The notes under the pieces were generated by a model that was given only the letters and a program-made list of their open reading frames with translations, did not search any database and was not told where the DNA came from. The position numbers were made by a program, and so were the translations under genes. Positions 1-9,994 of a stretch of DNA of 64,000 nt are shown piece after piece (the stretch's first letter is position 1; each line of letters opens with the position of its first letter). Source of the DNA: Catonella morbi ATCC 51271 (GTDB taxonomy: Bacteria > Bacillota > Clostridia > Lachnospirales > Lachnospiraceae); assembly GCF_000160035.2 (NCBI RefSeq), contig NZ_KI535371.1:62001-126000 (forward strand), read 5' to 3'.

Positions 1-327
1 GATGCCATAAGGGAAATGAGATACAGTCTTATAGAGATAGGAGAGAGGCTAAGCAGTGAAAAGCTGGCGGAAGGAGGAGGGAATGCAGGAGAATTTCCGC
101 TTTCTAATAACTCTTTTATTGAAATGTCGTTGCGGTATGCCATTTTATGCTCTATAATAGTAGATATCTTAGACGACAGTGCGTATTTATTTGATAAAGA
201 AGCCCCGGAAAGGGTTAGTGCCGGTGAGAGGCTTGCTCATCTTGAAGAACTTATTGCTTCGGTAGAGAAGGATGGGGTAGAAGGGATTCAGACAGAAGTG
301 GATAAGAGCAGTCTGGATGATGGTTAA
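1..327 (+). CDS. hypothetical protein, 5' end outside window
   Basis: The frame is open from base 1 (DAIREM...) to a TAA at 325-327, so this is the C-terminal part of a gene that begins upstream of the window. The visible part (about 108 residues) is rich in Glu, Leu and Ser, has no transmembrane segment and shows no motif I recognise. An internal ATG at 16 exists but has no convincing ribosome-binding site. The next gene starts 60 bp downstream with its own Shine-Dalgarno. Function unknown. Confidence 0.5.
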   Translation, partial: DAIREMRYSLIEIGERLSSEKLAEGGGNAGEFPLSNNSFIEMSLRYAILCSIIVDILDDSAYLFDKEAPERVSAGERLAHLEELIASVEKDGVEGIQTEVDKSSLDDG

Positions 328-387
328 GTTATTTTATCAGACTTGAGGTCACATTTTGTGACTTCAAGTAAAAGCATGGAGGTATTT

Positions 388-1341
388 ATGACAGAGGATA
401 AAAATCTTGTCATAGTAGATAATAAAGAAATACAGAGTATGATTTACACATTTAGAGGTAGGCAGGTAATGCTTGACAGTGACCTTGCTAGGCTGTATCA
501 GGTTACTACAGGACGCTTAAATGAGCAGGTTAAAAGAAACATTGATAGATTTCCTGTACAGTTTATGTTCCAATTAACTGCCGAAGAATATCAATCTTTG
601 ATATCGCAAAATGCGATATCAAACAAAGGTAGAGGTGGTAGACGAAAGCTTCCGTATGTTTTTACAGAGCAGGGTATAGCTATGCTTTCAGTAGTTCTCA
701 ATAGTGCAGTTGCAGTAGATATGAGTATTAAGATTATGAATAGCTTTGTAGAAATGAGAAGATTTATTCTTACAAATCAAGAACTGTTTGCAAAAATTAA
801 TAAAGTGGAATTAAGACAGTTAGAATTTGAAAAGAAATCTGAGCTTAGACAGATAAGGCTTGAAGAAAAAATTGAGGCTAAAAGTGCTGAAGTAAATAAA
901 CAATTTGAAGAAGTATTTGACTACATAGCAACAACTAAAGAAGTGAAACAGAAAATCTTTTTCAACGGTCAGATATACGATGCTTTCAGCCTTATGGTGG
1001 AGCTTGTAGAAAAGGCAAGGACAGAGCTTATACTGATAGATAATTATGTGGATATAAATACTCTTAACATACTGAGTAAGAAGAAAGATGGAGTAAATGT
1101 GTTAATTGTCACATCTGGAAAAGGAAACCTTACAGAGAAGGATATTGCTAAGTTCAACTCACAGTATCCGAAGCTCAAAGTAAAAATAAACGAGGACTTC
1201 CATGACAGATTTATTATAATAGACAGAAAAGAGGTTTATCATATAGGAGCATCTATAAAGGATGCTGGCAAGAAAAGCTTTGGAATTACGAAGCTTGATG
1301 TAGAAGATTTAACTAAAAGCCTGTTAGCTAAAGTGTTGTAG
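388..1341 (+). CDS. ORF6N-domain DNA-binding protein with C-terminal PLD-like domain
   Basis: A 317-aa protein. Residues about 10-120 match the ORF6N domain of phage and accessory regulators (RGRQVMLDSDLARLY, then the region ending VFTEQGIAMLSVVLNS). A charged coiled coil follows at about 130-190. The last 120 residues look like a phospholipase-D-type half domain, with the HDRFIIIDRKEVYHIGAS pattern near 270. Known ORF6N proteins are probable DNA-binding regulators from phages and islands; the PLD-like part often acts in nucleic-acid binding or cleavage, but only one H-x-K-like motif is visible here, so activity is uncertain. The start at 388 is preceded by ATGGAGG. A fragment of the same PLD region recurs at 11219-11292. 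Confidence 0.8.
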   Translation: MTEDKNLVIVDNKEIQSMIYTFRGRQVMLDSDLARLYQVTTGRLNEQVKRNIDRFPVQFMFQLTAEEYQSLISQNAISNKGRGGRRKLPYVFTEQGIAMLSVVLNSAVAVDMSIKIMNSFVEMRRFILTNQELFAKINKVELRQLEFEKKSELRQIRLEEKIEAKSAEVNKQFEEVFDYIATTKEVKQKIFFNGQIYDAFSLMVELVEKARTELILIDNYVDINTLNILSKKKDGVNVLIVTSGKGNLTEKDIAKFNSQYPKLKVKINEDFHDRFIIIDRKEVYHIGASIKDAGKKSFGITKLDVEDLTKSLLAKVL

Positions 1342-1684
1342 GGGTATAAATACAGCACGGGCTGTTTCTGGGATAAAAGAGTAAAAACAGTGTGTACCAG
1401 ACAGCACCAGAATGAAAAAAGGCTTTAATATTGTCTGAAAAACGATGGAATGTATGGAAAATGACCAATGTTCAGAAGAGTTGGAGTAGAGTAACAAATA
1501 TGATTCTGTTGTAAAACCGTTGAAAACACAGCGTTTTAGCGTTTTGCGGGAGCAAAAAACTCTTACGAGATACTGTTTTGATACTAAAAATGAGAAAAAA
1601 CAGGTCTGAAAGGGAGTTGTTGAATTGAGCGAGTATTACGAGCGATACTTATTGTTCAAAGGGCAATAAGGTAAGAAATAATAG
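1342..1684. other. intergenic stretch without recognisable gene
   Basis: About 340 bp of AT-rich sequence between the ORF6N gene and the FGE-fold gene. I see no ORF with a ribosome-binding site and no clear RNA structure before the terminator at 1685. Confidence 0.5.
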
Positions 1685-1718
1685 AAAGCCTCCATCATTT
1701 TGGTGGGAGGCTTTTGTG
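1685..1718 (+). terminator. Rho-independent terminator
   Basis: A 9-bp stem AAAGCCTCC / GGAGGCTTT (1685-1693 and 1706-1714) closes a 12-base loop and runs into a short T tract. It separates the ORF6N region from the FGE-fold gene. Confidence 0.7.
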
Positions 1719-1762
1719 GAAATAGTGGTTTGATAAATTTGAAGTTGTAGGGGAAAAACTAA

Positions 1763-2506
1763 ATGAACTTAGCAAAGTATATAAAGGACAATATGGTTAT
1801 AATTCCTAAAGGTCAGGAGCTGATAAGAGATTTTGTTGACCAAGAAAAATGGATAAGTTCAAATTCTAAAATGTCTATACCTGGAAGTAATGAAAAAACT
1901 GTTAAGCAAAAAACAGTAGATATTCAGCCGTTTTTATTGCTTAATACACCGGTAACCAATGAAGTATACGCTTATGTAATGGGGTTTGACTATGATATTA
2001 AAACAAAAGATTTTCCAGTAGTAAATGTAAGTTGGAACGATGCCATAATATTTTGTAACAATATTTCTGAAAAACTTGGGTTGGACAAATGCTATAAATT
2101 AAATTCCATTTCAGAAAAAATTAAAATAGATAATTCAAAAAACGGATTTAGATTACCAAATGATGATGAGTGGCAATACGCTTGTCGAGGAAATTTAAAA
2201 GGATATAGATATGGTAATATTGAAGATATTGCTTGGTATGAAGAAAATTCAGGCGAGAAATTACATCCGGTTAAAATGAAGAAGGAAAACCAATTTGGAC
2301 TTTTTGATATGATAGGAAATGTTTGGGAGTGGTGTTTTGATTTGTATGACGAAACCAGATATGGGAACTATCGTATTTTTAGAGGTGGAAGTTTTGCTAG
2401 CGAAGGACGGGCTTGCGGAACTACTTCAAGGCGAAAAAGTTTTCCGGAATTTAAAATTGATGATTTAGGATTTAGAATAGCAATGAATAATTTGGAGGGA
2501 ATTTAG
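1763..2506 (+). CDS. SUMF1/FGE-sulfatase-fold protein
   Basis: A 247-aa single-domain protein of the formylglycine-generating-enzyme fold. Family hallmarks are in order: PVTNEVYAYVMG, FPVVNVSWNDAIIFCN, FRLPNDDEWQYACRG, then FGLFDMIGNVWEWCFD, RIFRGGSF and DDLGFRIA. In the family this fold serves formylglycine synthesis, ergothioneine-type chemistry, or simply ligand display. The catalytic Cys pair of true FGE is not evident, so a binding role is as likely as an enzymatic one. No signal peptide. ATG 1763 follows AGGGGAAA. The stop overlaps by one base the GTG start of the next gene, so the two are translationally coupled. Confidence 0.8.
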   Translation: MNLAKYIKDNMVIIPKGQELIRDFVDQEKWISSNSKMSIPGSNEKTVKQKTVDIQPFLLLNTPVTNEVYAYVMGFDYDIKTKDFPVVNVSWNDAIIFCNNISEKLGLDKCYKLNSISEKIKIDNSKNGFRLPNDDEWQYACRGNLKGYRYGNIEDIAWYEENSGEKLHPVKMKKENQFGLFDMIGNVWEWCFDLYDETRYGNYRIFRGGSFASEGRACGTTSRRKSFPEFKIDDLGFRIAMNNLEGI

Positions 2507-2874
2507 TGAAATATAAAGTAATAGAAATTGAAAACAAAGTAAAAGTTGTACGAATTGAAGATAAGTCGATTATTATATCAGATGAACAGTCTGCAATAGA
2601 TATGTTTATGACAATAGCGTTTGAAACCGGAGAAAATAGATTTATTATAAGCAAAGAGAACCTTATAGAAGATTTCTTCAATCTCAGCAGTAAAATTGCA
2701 GGAGATATTTTGCAAAAACTAATAAACTACAAAATGAAATTAGCGATAATAGGAGATTTTCCTAATTATGATAGTAAAGCTTTAAAGGATTTTATATATG
2801 AATGTAATAGCGGAAATGACGTATTTTTTATTGAAAATGAAGCTAAAGCCTTGAGTCTGTTAAGTAAAAAATAG
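2506..2874 (+). CDS. DUF4180 family protein
   Basis: A 122-aa cytoplasmic protein matching DUF4180: a conserved core FFNLSSKIAGDILQKLINY, then LAIIGDFPNYDSKALKDFIY and a C-terminal VFFIENEAKALSLL. The family is often found beside MarR/TetR regulators or small enzymes in Clostridia and has no assigned biochemical role. The GTG start shares its G with the upstream TAG stop, with GGAGGGA six bases before it, so it is co-translated with the FGE-fold gene. Confidence 0.8.
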   Translation: MKYKVIEIENKVKVVRIEDKSIIISDEQSAIDMFMTIAFETGENRFIISKENLIEDFFNLSSKIAGDILQKLINYKMKLAIIGDFPNYDSKALKDFIYECNSGNDVFFIENEAKALSLLSKK

Positions 2875-2915
2875 ATTTTTGTAAATCCCGGTTTGTCTAA
2901 AGTATAAAACAGCAT

Positions 2916-2965
2916 AAAAAGCACATGACTTTAAGATTGTAAAATTTTTCAGCTATGTGCTTTTT
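2916..2965. terminator. bidirectional terminator between convergent genes
   Basis: An 11-bp stem AAAAAGCACAT / ATGTGCTTTTT around a 28-base loop, with A and T runs on both sides. It serves the DUF4180 gene on the plus strand and the xre remnant on the minus strand. A close copy lies at 16334-16380. Confidence 0.75.
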
Positions 2966-2971
2966 CTGTGT

Positions 2972-3499
2972 TTATTTTATATCCGGTGGAATCTTAGCGG
3001 TTATGCCTTTTCTATAAAATTTCACATTGCTTTCTTCAAAGGGAATATAATATTTTTTCAGGCTGTCAGGATAGTTAGCCTTCCAATCCTGTAAGGCTTC
3101 TTTCGTTATTTTCATATTTTTCTTTCGTTTCCTGCCACTGTTCAAGCATATTACGGATTCTAAGAATAGCTTCACTACCAAAGTAGATATCTGTGTTAGT
3201 ATATTCAGACTCTTCATCATTCAGAATAACAGGTCTTATATTAACTTTAATACTGTCATCCAGCTTAAATAAAAAACGCATTAAATCATGTTCCGTATAG
3301 GGATAATCAGGTTCTTTCAAATAATCCTTATTTATATGGAGTGCAGCAGAAATATTTTCCAAGACATCGTCCTTAGGAGTACGAATATCAAGTTCGTATT
3401 GTCTTATCCTACACCATCTAAATGTGTTCTGTATCCTAATGCCTTTTGAGTAATTCTCCTTAGTTCACGGAATTTCTTTATCAATTTACCCAAACTCAA
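2972..3499 (-). pseudogene. frameshifted XRE-family transcriptional regulator
   Basis: On the minus strand a TTG start at 3499 behind GAGGTG opens SLGKLIKKFRELRRITQKALG, a typical XRE helix-turn-helix start. The frame then breaks near 3410: the continuation RIRQYELDIRTPKDDVLENI lies in another frame. A second shift near 3110 separates ...LEQWQETKEKYEN from KITKEALQDWKANYPDSL. Pieced together, the three frames give a full XRE regulator of the type with an HTH followed by a DxWxxNYP tail, so this is a decayed gene. Expression of any single frame would give only a fragment. Confidence 0.75.
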
Positions 3500-3730
3500 T
3501 TTAAACACCTCATTAGGAAAAAATTTGTTTCTCTTTAATAAGAAAATCGAAAATAAATAAAAATACAATAGAAAATAAAAATTTTTTGTATTTTTCAGGT
3601 ATTTTATCTCAATATTTTTTGATCAAAATAGAGTTATCACTATATTTTGCTTCAAAATTATGCTATAATGTAAAAGGTTTTTAAAATTTGCAGGAGATAA
3701 GAAATTAAAAGTGAATACCGGGATATTCCT

Positions 3731-3931
3731 ATGGTTTGTGAAAGAACATCTTTTTATAATGCAAAAAATGTTTTTTATTTAAAAGAAACTTCAAGGTGGT
3801 CATATATTGTAGAGAATGCCGGAGCAAATGATATAGCAGCCATTATTGAACAAGCGATGGCGGATATAGCAGAGATGATTGAGCCCTATACGGTGTGGTT
3901 TATGATCCTTGTTGTGGGTCTCGTGTCATAA
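3731..3931 (+). CDS. small hypothetical ORF, doubtful
   Basis: A 66-aa ORF ending in a hydrophobic run (YTVWFMILVVGLVS). It lacks a clear Shine-Dalgarno, and I do not recognise the sequence. It may be a gene remnant; it lies in an AT-rich gap between the xre remnant and the alpha/beta hydrolase. Confidence 0.25.
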   Translation: MVCERTSFYNAKNVFYLKETSRWSYIVENAGANDIAAIIEQAMADIAEMIEPYTVWFMILVVGLVS

Positions 3932-4007
3932 TTATGACAACGGCATGTAGTAACGATAGAATAAGGCTTTCCAGCCCTTTGCAAAAAAATAAATAGGAGA
4001 AATATAT

Positions 4008-5072
4008 ATGATTTGGATATTAATAAGTGCAATTCTTTTAATTGCGCTTGTATTAGTAATTGCAAAAAAAATAAGACCGTTTTGGAAAAAACTCATTCTA
4101 ATATTTTTTATTTTAGTAGGAATTTTATTATCGGTTTTTAAATTTGTTTTCCCATTAAATGAAGGACCAAAACCAACGGGGCCTTATGGAGTTAAAAATG
4201 AAAAAAGTTATTATATTCATAAAACGGAAATACCAAAGATGGCAACTTCCGGTAGCGATAGAGAAGTACCGGTATCATGGTGGTTACCGGAAGATGAAAA
4301 TACCCAACATCCTTTAGTTATTTTTTCACATGGTTCATTTGGTATAGAGGATTCTAATCCATCTCTTTTTGAAGAATTAGCTTCGAATGGATATATTGTT
4401 GCAAGCTTAGGGCATCCTTATCACTCTTTTATTACAAGTTTATCTGATGGAAGTGATGTCTATGTTGATAGTAGCTTTTTTCAAAGTGTGATGAAATCTC
4501 AAGGATCAGAAAATTTAGAAAAAACTAGAGAAGAATTTAATGAATGGAAGAGTATAAGAGTAGAAGATATTTCATTTGTTCTTGATAGTATTCTTTCAGA
4601 TGAAAAATATTCAAGCAAAATTGATCAAGAAAAAATATTCTTATCAGGTCACTCACTAGGAGGCTCTGCAGCTTTAGAAGTAGGTAGGAACCGAGCCAAT
4701 GCTTTATTAGGTGTTATTGCTTTAGAATCGCCGTTTTTTGGAGACATAGTTGGCATTGAAGGTGAAAAGTATCTATTTACTGAGAAAGAGTATCCGCTTC
4801 CGGTTTTACATTTTTACTCTGATGCATTGTGGGGTAAACTGGATGAAATTACGACTTATGAGATGAATCAAAAATTGCTTGAATCTAACAATCCAAAGTA
4901 TGTAAATGTTCATGTTGAAGGAAGCGGACATATAGGTTTATCTGAATTATCCTTGGCATCGCCTTTTTTAACAAATCTATTAGATAATGGAATGAATTCA
5001 AAACCTACATTGGAAAAGATAGAAGAGATTAATAAGGCTACATTGGAATTTTTAGATAGGCTGACAAAGTAG
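4008..5072 (+). CDS. membrane-anchored alpha/beta hydrolase
   Basis: A 354-aa protein with two N-terminal transmembrane helices (about residues 2-20 and 27-50) followed by an extracytoplasmic alpha/beta-hydrolase domain related to the dienelactone-hydrolase/PAF-acetylhydrolase group. The oxyanion region is HPLVIFSHGSFG, the nucleophile elbow is SGHSLGGSA (Ser about 214), and the GSGHIGLSE motif near 305 carries the likely catalytic His. The family cleaves esters or lipids; the substrate cannot be read from sequence. ATG 4008 follows AGGAGA. It appears monocistronic. Confidence 0.8.
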   Translation: MIWILISAILLIALVLVIAKKIRPFWKKLILIFFILVGILLSVFKFVFPLNEGPKPTGPYGVKNEKSYYIHKTEIPKMATSGSDREVPVSWWLPEDENTQHPLVIFSHGSFGIEDSNPSLFEELASNGYIVASLGHPYHSFITSLSDGSDVYVDSSFFQSVMKSQGSENLEKTREEFNEWKSIRVEDISFVLDSILSDEKYSSKIDQEKIFLSGHSLGGSAALEVGRNRANALLGVIALESPFFGDIVGIEGEKYLFTEKEYPLPVLHFYSDALWGKLDEITTYEMNQKLLESNNPKYVNVHVEGSGHIGLSELSLASPFLTNLLDNGMNSKPTLEKIEEINKATLEFLDRLTK

Positions 5073-5132
5073 TATTCCAGAAGCGGAGTATGAATATTAG
5101 ATTCAATGTTTGGAACATGAAGTTTTTTTTAT

Positions 5133-6243
5133 TAAAAATCCACCAGAAATTTCAATAAAAGGAAGTCTGTAAGTATTGATTTTTCGGATGTGGAGTTTCA
5201 GATTGATTTGCTGAAAACGGATGAGATCAATTTGGACTACATTTTATCGTTGATTTTGGAAAAAGCGAAAGAAAGCGAAGATGTCGAAAACTTACAAATA
5301 GAAGTTCGAAGAGTGATTCGATCGAGTCTCGGCACAAGGGCAAAATATCAGGTAGACAGGCTTATATCTTATCATAATGCTCTGGTAGAGATTATGACCG
5401 GTAAGGTACAGGAACTTCCGCGTGAAAACTTTGCGGTAAGGCAGCACCTGAAATATGTTGACTTGTATTCAAATGAGGTAAATTATCTTACATTGATATA
5501 TGAAGATACATTGATAATGCGTGAAGAACTTGCTCCTTTGATTCTTCCGAACGATGACGAGGCAAGTGCGGTTCGCTTTGATGCCCTTATGTATGGCATA
5601 GAACTTGCATGCCTTGTGGGTAAGAATTACGGTAAAGCCCACAGTGATTTGTTTAAGTGTGTTAGGGGGGATCACAAGCGTTACCAATATTCCTCATACC
5701 AAGCTTCGTTATGATGCAAACTTTGAGGATGACATTCTTAATGTCACATGGAATGAGTCGGAGCTTGAGAACGATGATCTGAAGAATTACAAGGCAAAAG
5801 CGGAATATTATATCCGTGAACACCAGGATAATGAGGTAATCAAGAAGCTTAAGTCTAACATTCAGCTGTCTCACGACGATATAGAGGCACTGGAAAAGGT
5901 TCTTTGGTCTGAACTTGGCACCAAAGAAGAATATGAGCAGGAATACGGCTCTAAGCCTCTGGGCGAGCTTGTCCGAGAGATTGTCGGTCTTGATATGATT
6001 GCAGCTAAGGCGGCATTTTCAGAGTATCTGGAGAGCAACAATCTTGATAGCAGGCAAATATACTTTGTGAACCAGATTGTTGAGTATATCGTTCATAACG
6101 GCATGATGAAGGATTTGTCCGTCCTTCAGGAATCTCCGTTCACAGATCAGGGCAGCGTAGTTGAGATATTTACAGATCTTAATGTCTGGATGGGAATCCG
6201 GAAGGTTATAGAAAGCATAAACGATAACGCGATAGCGGCGTAA
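5133..6243 (+). pseudogene. 3' remnant of type I restriction hsdR
   Basis: Only the C-terminal third of a type I restriction endonuclease R subunit (EcoEI_R_C-type end) survives. One frame carries KRKSVSIDFSDVEFQIDLLK and EVRRVIRSSLGTRAK up to about 5660; the rest (LRYDANFEDDILNVTWNESE ... SRQIYFVNQIVEYIVHNGMM) is in another frame. The nuclease and helicase motor domains are absent, and no hsdM/hsdS genes are in the window. The last codons reach 6241-6243, only 14 bp before the STAND gene, which suggests the STAND cassette was acquired at, or left behind in, a former restriction-modification locus. Confidence 0.8.
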
Positions 6244-6257
6244 GAAGGGGTAGATAA

Positions 6258-9200
6258 TTGAGCAATGTGAATCTTATACAAAGTAAAATCATGCAGTTGG
6301 AGGGCGGAGCTTTTCAGTCACTTTTTGATGAATATCTTTATAAAAAATATAAGTTTACAAATATTCAAACGTTAGGAGTGCAGACTGCGACTAATAAGCC
6401 GACAAAAGGAACTCCGGATGCGTATGTATTGATAGAAGATGGGAAGTACATCCTTATAAACTACGGAAGCGTAAGTTCTCAGCCTGTAGATAAGATAAGT
6501 GCTGATATTTTGTCATGCTTCAATACAGCTAAGTTGTCATTAGAGAAGGACAAAATCAAAAAGATTATCTGCGGACACTGTTCAACAAATATTCATATAG
6601 AACAATTTAACAGCATTATGGAGCTGCTGGAAGGGATAGAGATAGAACTTATTGGGATTGACACACTTTCTCATGATTTGGCGTTAATATATCCGCACAT
6701 TGCCAAGAATCAGCTAGGGGTTGAGATTGATACAAATCAGTTTTTTGATATCGAGGATTTTGTCAAGGCTTATGATGCAAATGGTATCAATGCACCGATT
6801 GATTGCGATTTCCTGCATCGAAAAGAAGAAATAGATACTACATGTAAGAGCATTAGCGAAAATGCAGTTACAGTTTTGACTGGACCATCGGGAATAGGAA
6901 AAACAAGATTAGCGATAGAAGCATGTCGTGCATGGGATGATAAAGAATATAAGGTTTATTGCATTCGAAGTAATGGTAATTTTTTGTATGAAGATATAAA
7001 GTACTATATCGATAATCCTGGTAAATACATGTTGTTTCTTGATGATGCTAATATGGTGGTCAGTTTGGACAACGTACTACAAACTCTTTTGTCTCTCCCG
7101 TCGGAGTATGAAATTAAATTTTTAATTACCGTACGTGATTATGCAAGGGAAAGAGTAATTACAACTGTATCGAAGTATTCTACACCAGAAATTATAGAAA
7201 TTGGAAAGTTTACTGACGAAGAAATCAAGGACATCCTGAAAACAGATTTGGGGATCATAAATCCTGATTATCTGAAAAAAATATCAGAGATAGCTAATGG
7301 TAATGCAAGGTTAGCTATTTTGGCTGGAATCAGATCTGTTGACGAGGGATATCGGGCTATTCGCAATGCTGAAGATATATTCAGGAATTATTATGGACGT
7401 ATCTTAAATGAAGCTGATCTAACTAAAGATGATGCTATAATGCTTTTCTTGATAACGGTTGCTGGCCCTGTAAAAGGAGGAGAAAACCAGCTGTATATTG
7501 ACTTGAAAAAACAGTATGGCTCCGAGATTAGAGAGGATGAAACCGTAGAAAAGCTTTATTCTCTTGAGCTTATTGATTGGTTTAAAAACGAAATAACTAA
7601 GGTTTCGGATCAAAGTCTTGGGAATTACATTTTATACTATGTTTTGTATGAAAAAAGGTGGATAAGCATTGAAGGTCTAATATCTATTGCTTTCCCACGA
7701 TACAAGAATAAAGCGGTTTATGCATTAAAAACTATAATAGACATTTTTAATTCTGAGGATGTTGCTCAATATGTGGGAAACTCCATTATTTCTGCATGGA
7801 ATAATGCTCCTGATGGGCAAGACATGGAGTATTTAGAAGCTTTTCACCAGGTAAATCCAGATAAAGCGTTGAGCATCATAAAAAAGAAGATCGATAACGA
7901 AAAGTATGCAGATTTTGATATGCACAACTTCGATGTGGATTCAAAAAAGAATTACCATAACATTTCTACAAAAGAAATAGGAATTCTTGGAGGATTCAAG
8001 TACACGGAATCATTTAATGATTCGATAGAACTTCTTGTGTCATATTTTGATAAGCGCCCAGATTTGATAATGGATTTTTATTTTGTGATTTGTGAGCAGC
8101 TTCTTTATGACAAATATTCTTGGAATAACAAATATAAGAATGAAAATGTGTTAATAGATAGGCTTTGGGAAAAAACTGATAAAGGTGAAAACTATAATTT
8201 CAGTATTCTTTACATTCATGTAGCACAATACGCATTAAAGACAGAGTTTGCTTATACGGAAGAAGGTCGAAACCGTCGTGCTTTTAATCTTGTTAGAGTG
8301 ACGATTTGCTTTAACGAAGAAATAGCATTATTACGTAGTAAGATTTGGAAATCGCTGGGAGTTCTGCGCACAAAAAAGGATTACAAAGATATAGTTAATG
8401 ATATTCTTTCTGAAATTCATTTTAATGGTTTAGATGAGAAGGATTCCATAGCATATTTACAATCGGATTTTGACACGATTTTTGCTGAGATTATCAAAAA
8501 GGATGGCATTGATTTCTTCGATGCGAGAATAATAGATAGATACAGAGAGGTTGCCGGTCAGATAAACAGTCCAATTGATGAGAGATATTTGGTTTCTGAG
8601 AATAATCATGATTTTAGATTGTACAGGATTCTATCAAGAGAGCATTTACTTGGTCGGACCATTAAAGAGGATGAGGAAATTCGAAAGACTAATATATCTG
8701 CGGAGTTTGATTCATATAGTCTTCAGGATTATATGAATCTGTTTAAAACATGTAATTTCCTACAAGATACTATTGGTGAAAGAAATCTCTGGTCATTAAG
8801 CAGAGGGCTTGATATAGTTTTTGAACTATTGGAAGTAAAGCCGTATTTTTATGTAGATGTAATCGAAGAGTATTTCAAAAGTAATGCTCCATTCAGATTA
8901 AATGGTTATAGGCAAGTTGGATTTTTGCTTTCTAATATTGGTTACTACAAAACATATAATATACTGAACGGAGCTGAGTATCGGGAAAAAGATACATGGT
9001 TGTCTCTGATTTGGGAGTGTATAAACGACCACGATATCACAGATGCAGTAGTTAGTGATTACAGCACTTTTTCGGAGAAGAATTTGGTAGGAAATAATCC
9101 AATATTACCTTCGGTTACGCTACTGTTAAGGTATGGTGAAAGAGATAACGAATTAAAGAATAGAATTCTTAATCGAATAGTAGAAAAAGCAAATCTGTCA

Positions 9201-9962
9201 GCAACTTTTTTGAGATATGCTTATCGAGAAGATGATATAAAAAACATTTTGGATCTATTCAAAAATGATTATGATACACTATCCCAAATTTACACGAAGG
9301 CTCTTGAAAATATTGATCATTTGGACTATGGCGGAAAATTGTTTATTAAGATATTTGAACAAAGACCGAGCATATGGAAAGATTACGTTGACTGGGTAAA
9401 GAACCATTCACGTCGTGATGGATATGAACAAAAGATATTTGATCAGATTTGGGACACTGAGAAATGGCAAGAATGTATCAACTATGCATATGCGGTTATT
9501 GTAGATGACGACATGGCATTTTTTATAGAGCATCCGGCTCGATTGCTTTTTGGCCGAGCAGAACAAGAATCGGATGTTGTTAAAAATAGAAAACAGCAGT
9601 GGCTTCTTGATAGTATACATAAGAATTATGCGGATGTGGATAAATGTAGCAGGCTAATTGACGTGGTAGTTAACGTTATGCCTCATTGGAAACTGGATTA
9701 TATTCTTGAGTATCTGAAGGACAACAAAAATGTTGAAGATTTCAGGAAAATTCACTTGTTTCCAATGTCAGCTTCGTGGTCAGGTAGTGAAGTTCCTTTG
9801 ATTTTAGATAAGATAGAATTCCTTCAGAACCTCAAAGAAAATATGAAGGGTGTTGCTTATATTGAGCATAGGGAATACGTTGATGAATATCGAAGAAGCT
9901 TAGAGGAATACAAAAGAAAGGTTGAACTAAGGGAGTATCTTGAAGAGGCTGATTATGCATAG
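6258..9962 (+). CDS. STAND NTPase with nuclease-like N-terminal domain (candidate defence protein)
   Basis: A 1234-aa protein starting at TTG 6258 behind AAGAAGGGG. Residues 1-190 resemble the restriction-endonuclease-like domain seen before nSTAND modules: GTPDAY at 51-56 gives the acidic metal ligand, but where relatives have E-x-x in the next strand this protein has INYGS (about 67-71), so the nuclease may be altered or inactive. A STAND-type ATPase follows: Walker A GPSGIGKTRLA at 209, Walker B LFLDDA near 260, and a sensor-like FLITVRDYARER. The remaining 800 residues are helical repeats without catalytic motifs, the layout expected of a pathogen sensor. Such proteins (Avs and related STANDs) detect phage products and trigger abortive infection. 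It is followed after 32 bp by a membrane protein. Confidence 0.7.
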   Translation: MSNVNLIQSKIMQLEGGAFQSLFDEYLYKKYKFTNIQTLGVQTATNKPTKGTPDAYVLIEDGKYILINYGSVSSQPVDKISADILSCFNTAKLSLEKDKIKKIICGHCSTNIHIEQFNSIMELLEGIEIELIGIDTLSHDLALIYPHIAKNQLGVEIDTNQFFDIEDFVKAYDANGINAPIDCDFLHRKEEIDTTCKSISENAVTVLTGPSGIGKTRLAIEACRAWDDKEYKVYCIRSNGNFLYEDIKYYIDNPGKYMLFLDDANMVVSLDNVLQTLLSLPSEYEIKFLITVRDYARERVITTVSKYSTPEIIEIGKFTDEEIKDILKTDLGIINPDYLKKISEIANGNARLAILAGIRSVDEGYRAIRNAEDIFRNYYGRILNEADLTKDDAIMLFLITVAGPVKGGENQLYIDLKKQYGSEIREDETVEKLYSLELIDWFKNEITKVSDQSLGNYILYYVLYEKRWISIEGLISIAFPRYKNKAVYALKTIIDIFNSEDVAQYVGNSIISAWNNAPDGQDMEYLEAFHQVNPDKALSIIKKKIDNEKYADFDMHNFDVDSKKNYHNISTKEIGILGGFKYTESFNDSIELLVSYFDKRPDLIMDFYFVICEQLLYDKYSWNNKYKNENVLIDRLWEKTDKGENYNFSILYIHVAQYALKTEFAYTEEGRNRRAFNLVRVTICFNEEIALLRSKIWKSLGVLRTKKDYKDIVNDILSEIHFNGLDEKDSIAYLQSDFDTIFAEIIKKDGIDFFDARIIDRYREVAGQINSPIDERYLVSENNHDFRLYRILSREHLLGRTIKEDEEIRKTNISAEFDSYSLQDYMNLFKTCNFLQDTIGERNLWSLSRGLDIVFELLEVKPYFYVDVIEEYFKSNAPFRLNGYRQVGFLLSNIGYYKTYNILNGAEYREKDTWLSLIWECINDHDITDAVVSDYSTFSEKNLVGNNPILPSVTLLLRYGERDNELKNRILNRIVEKANLSATFLRYAYREDDIKNILDLFKNDYDTLSQIYTKALENIDHLDYGGKLFIKIFEQRPSIWKDYVDWVKNHSRRDGYEQKIFDQIWDTEKWQECINYAYAVIVDDDMAFFIEHPARLLFGRAEQESDVVKNRKQQWLLDSIHKNYADVDKCSRLIDVVVNVMPHWKLDYILEYLKDNKNVEDFRKIHLFPMSASWSGSEVPLILDKIEFLQNLKENMKGVAYIEHREYVDEYRRSLEEYKRKVELREYLEEADYA

Positions 9963-9994
9963 GGAAACATTAGATAACGGATAGGAGAAAGAAC

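Noticed and set aside
1763-2506. Diversity-generating retroelement target protein
   Set aside because: The FGE fold is a common DGR target, but no reverse transcriptase, template repeat or accessory gene is in the window.
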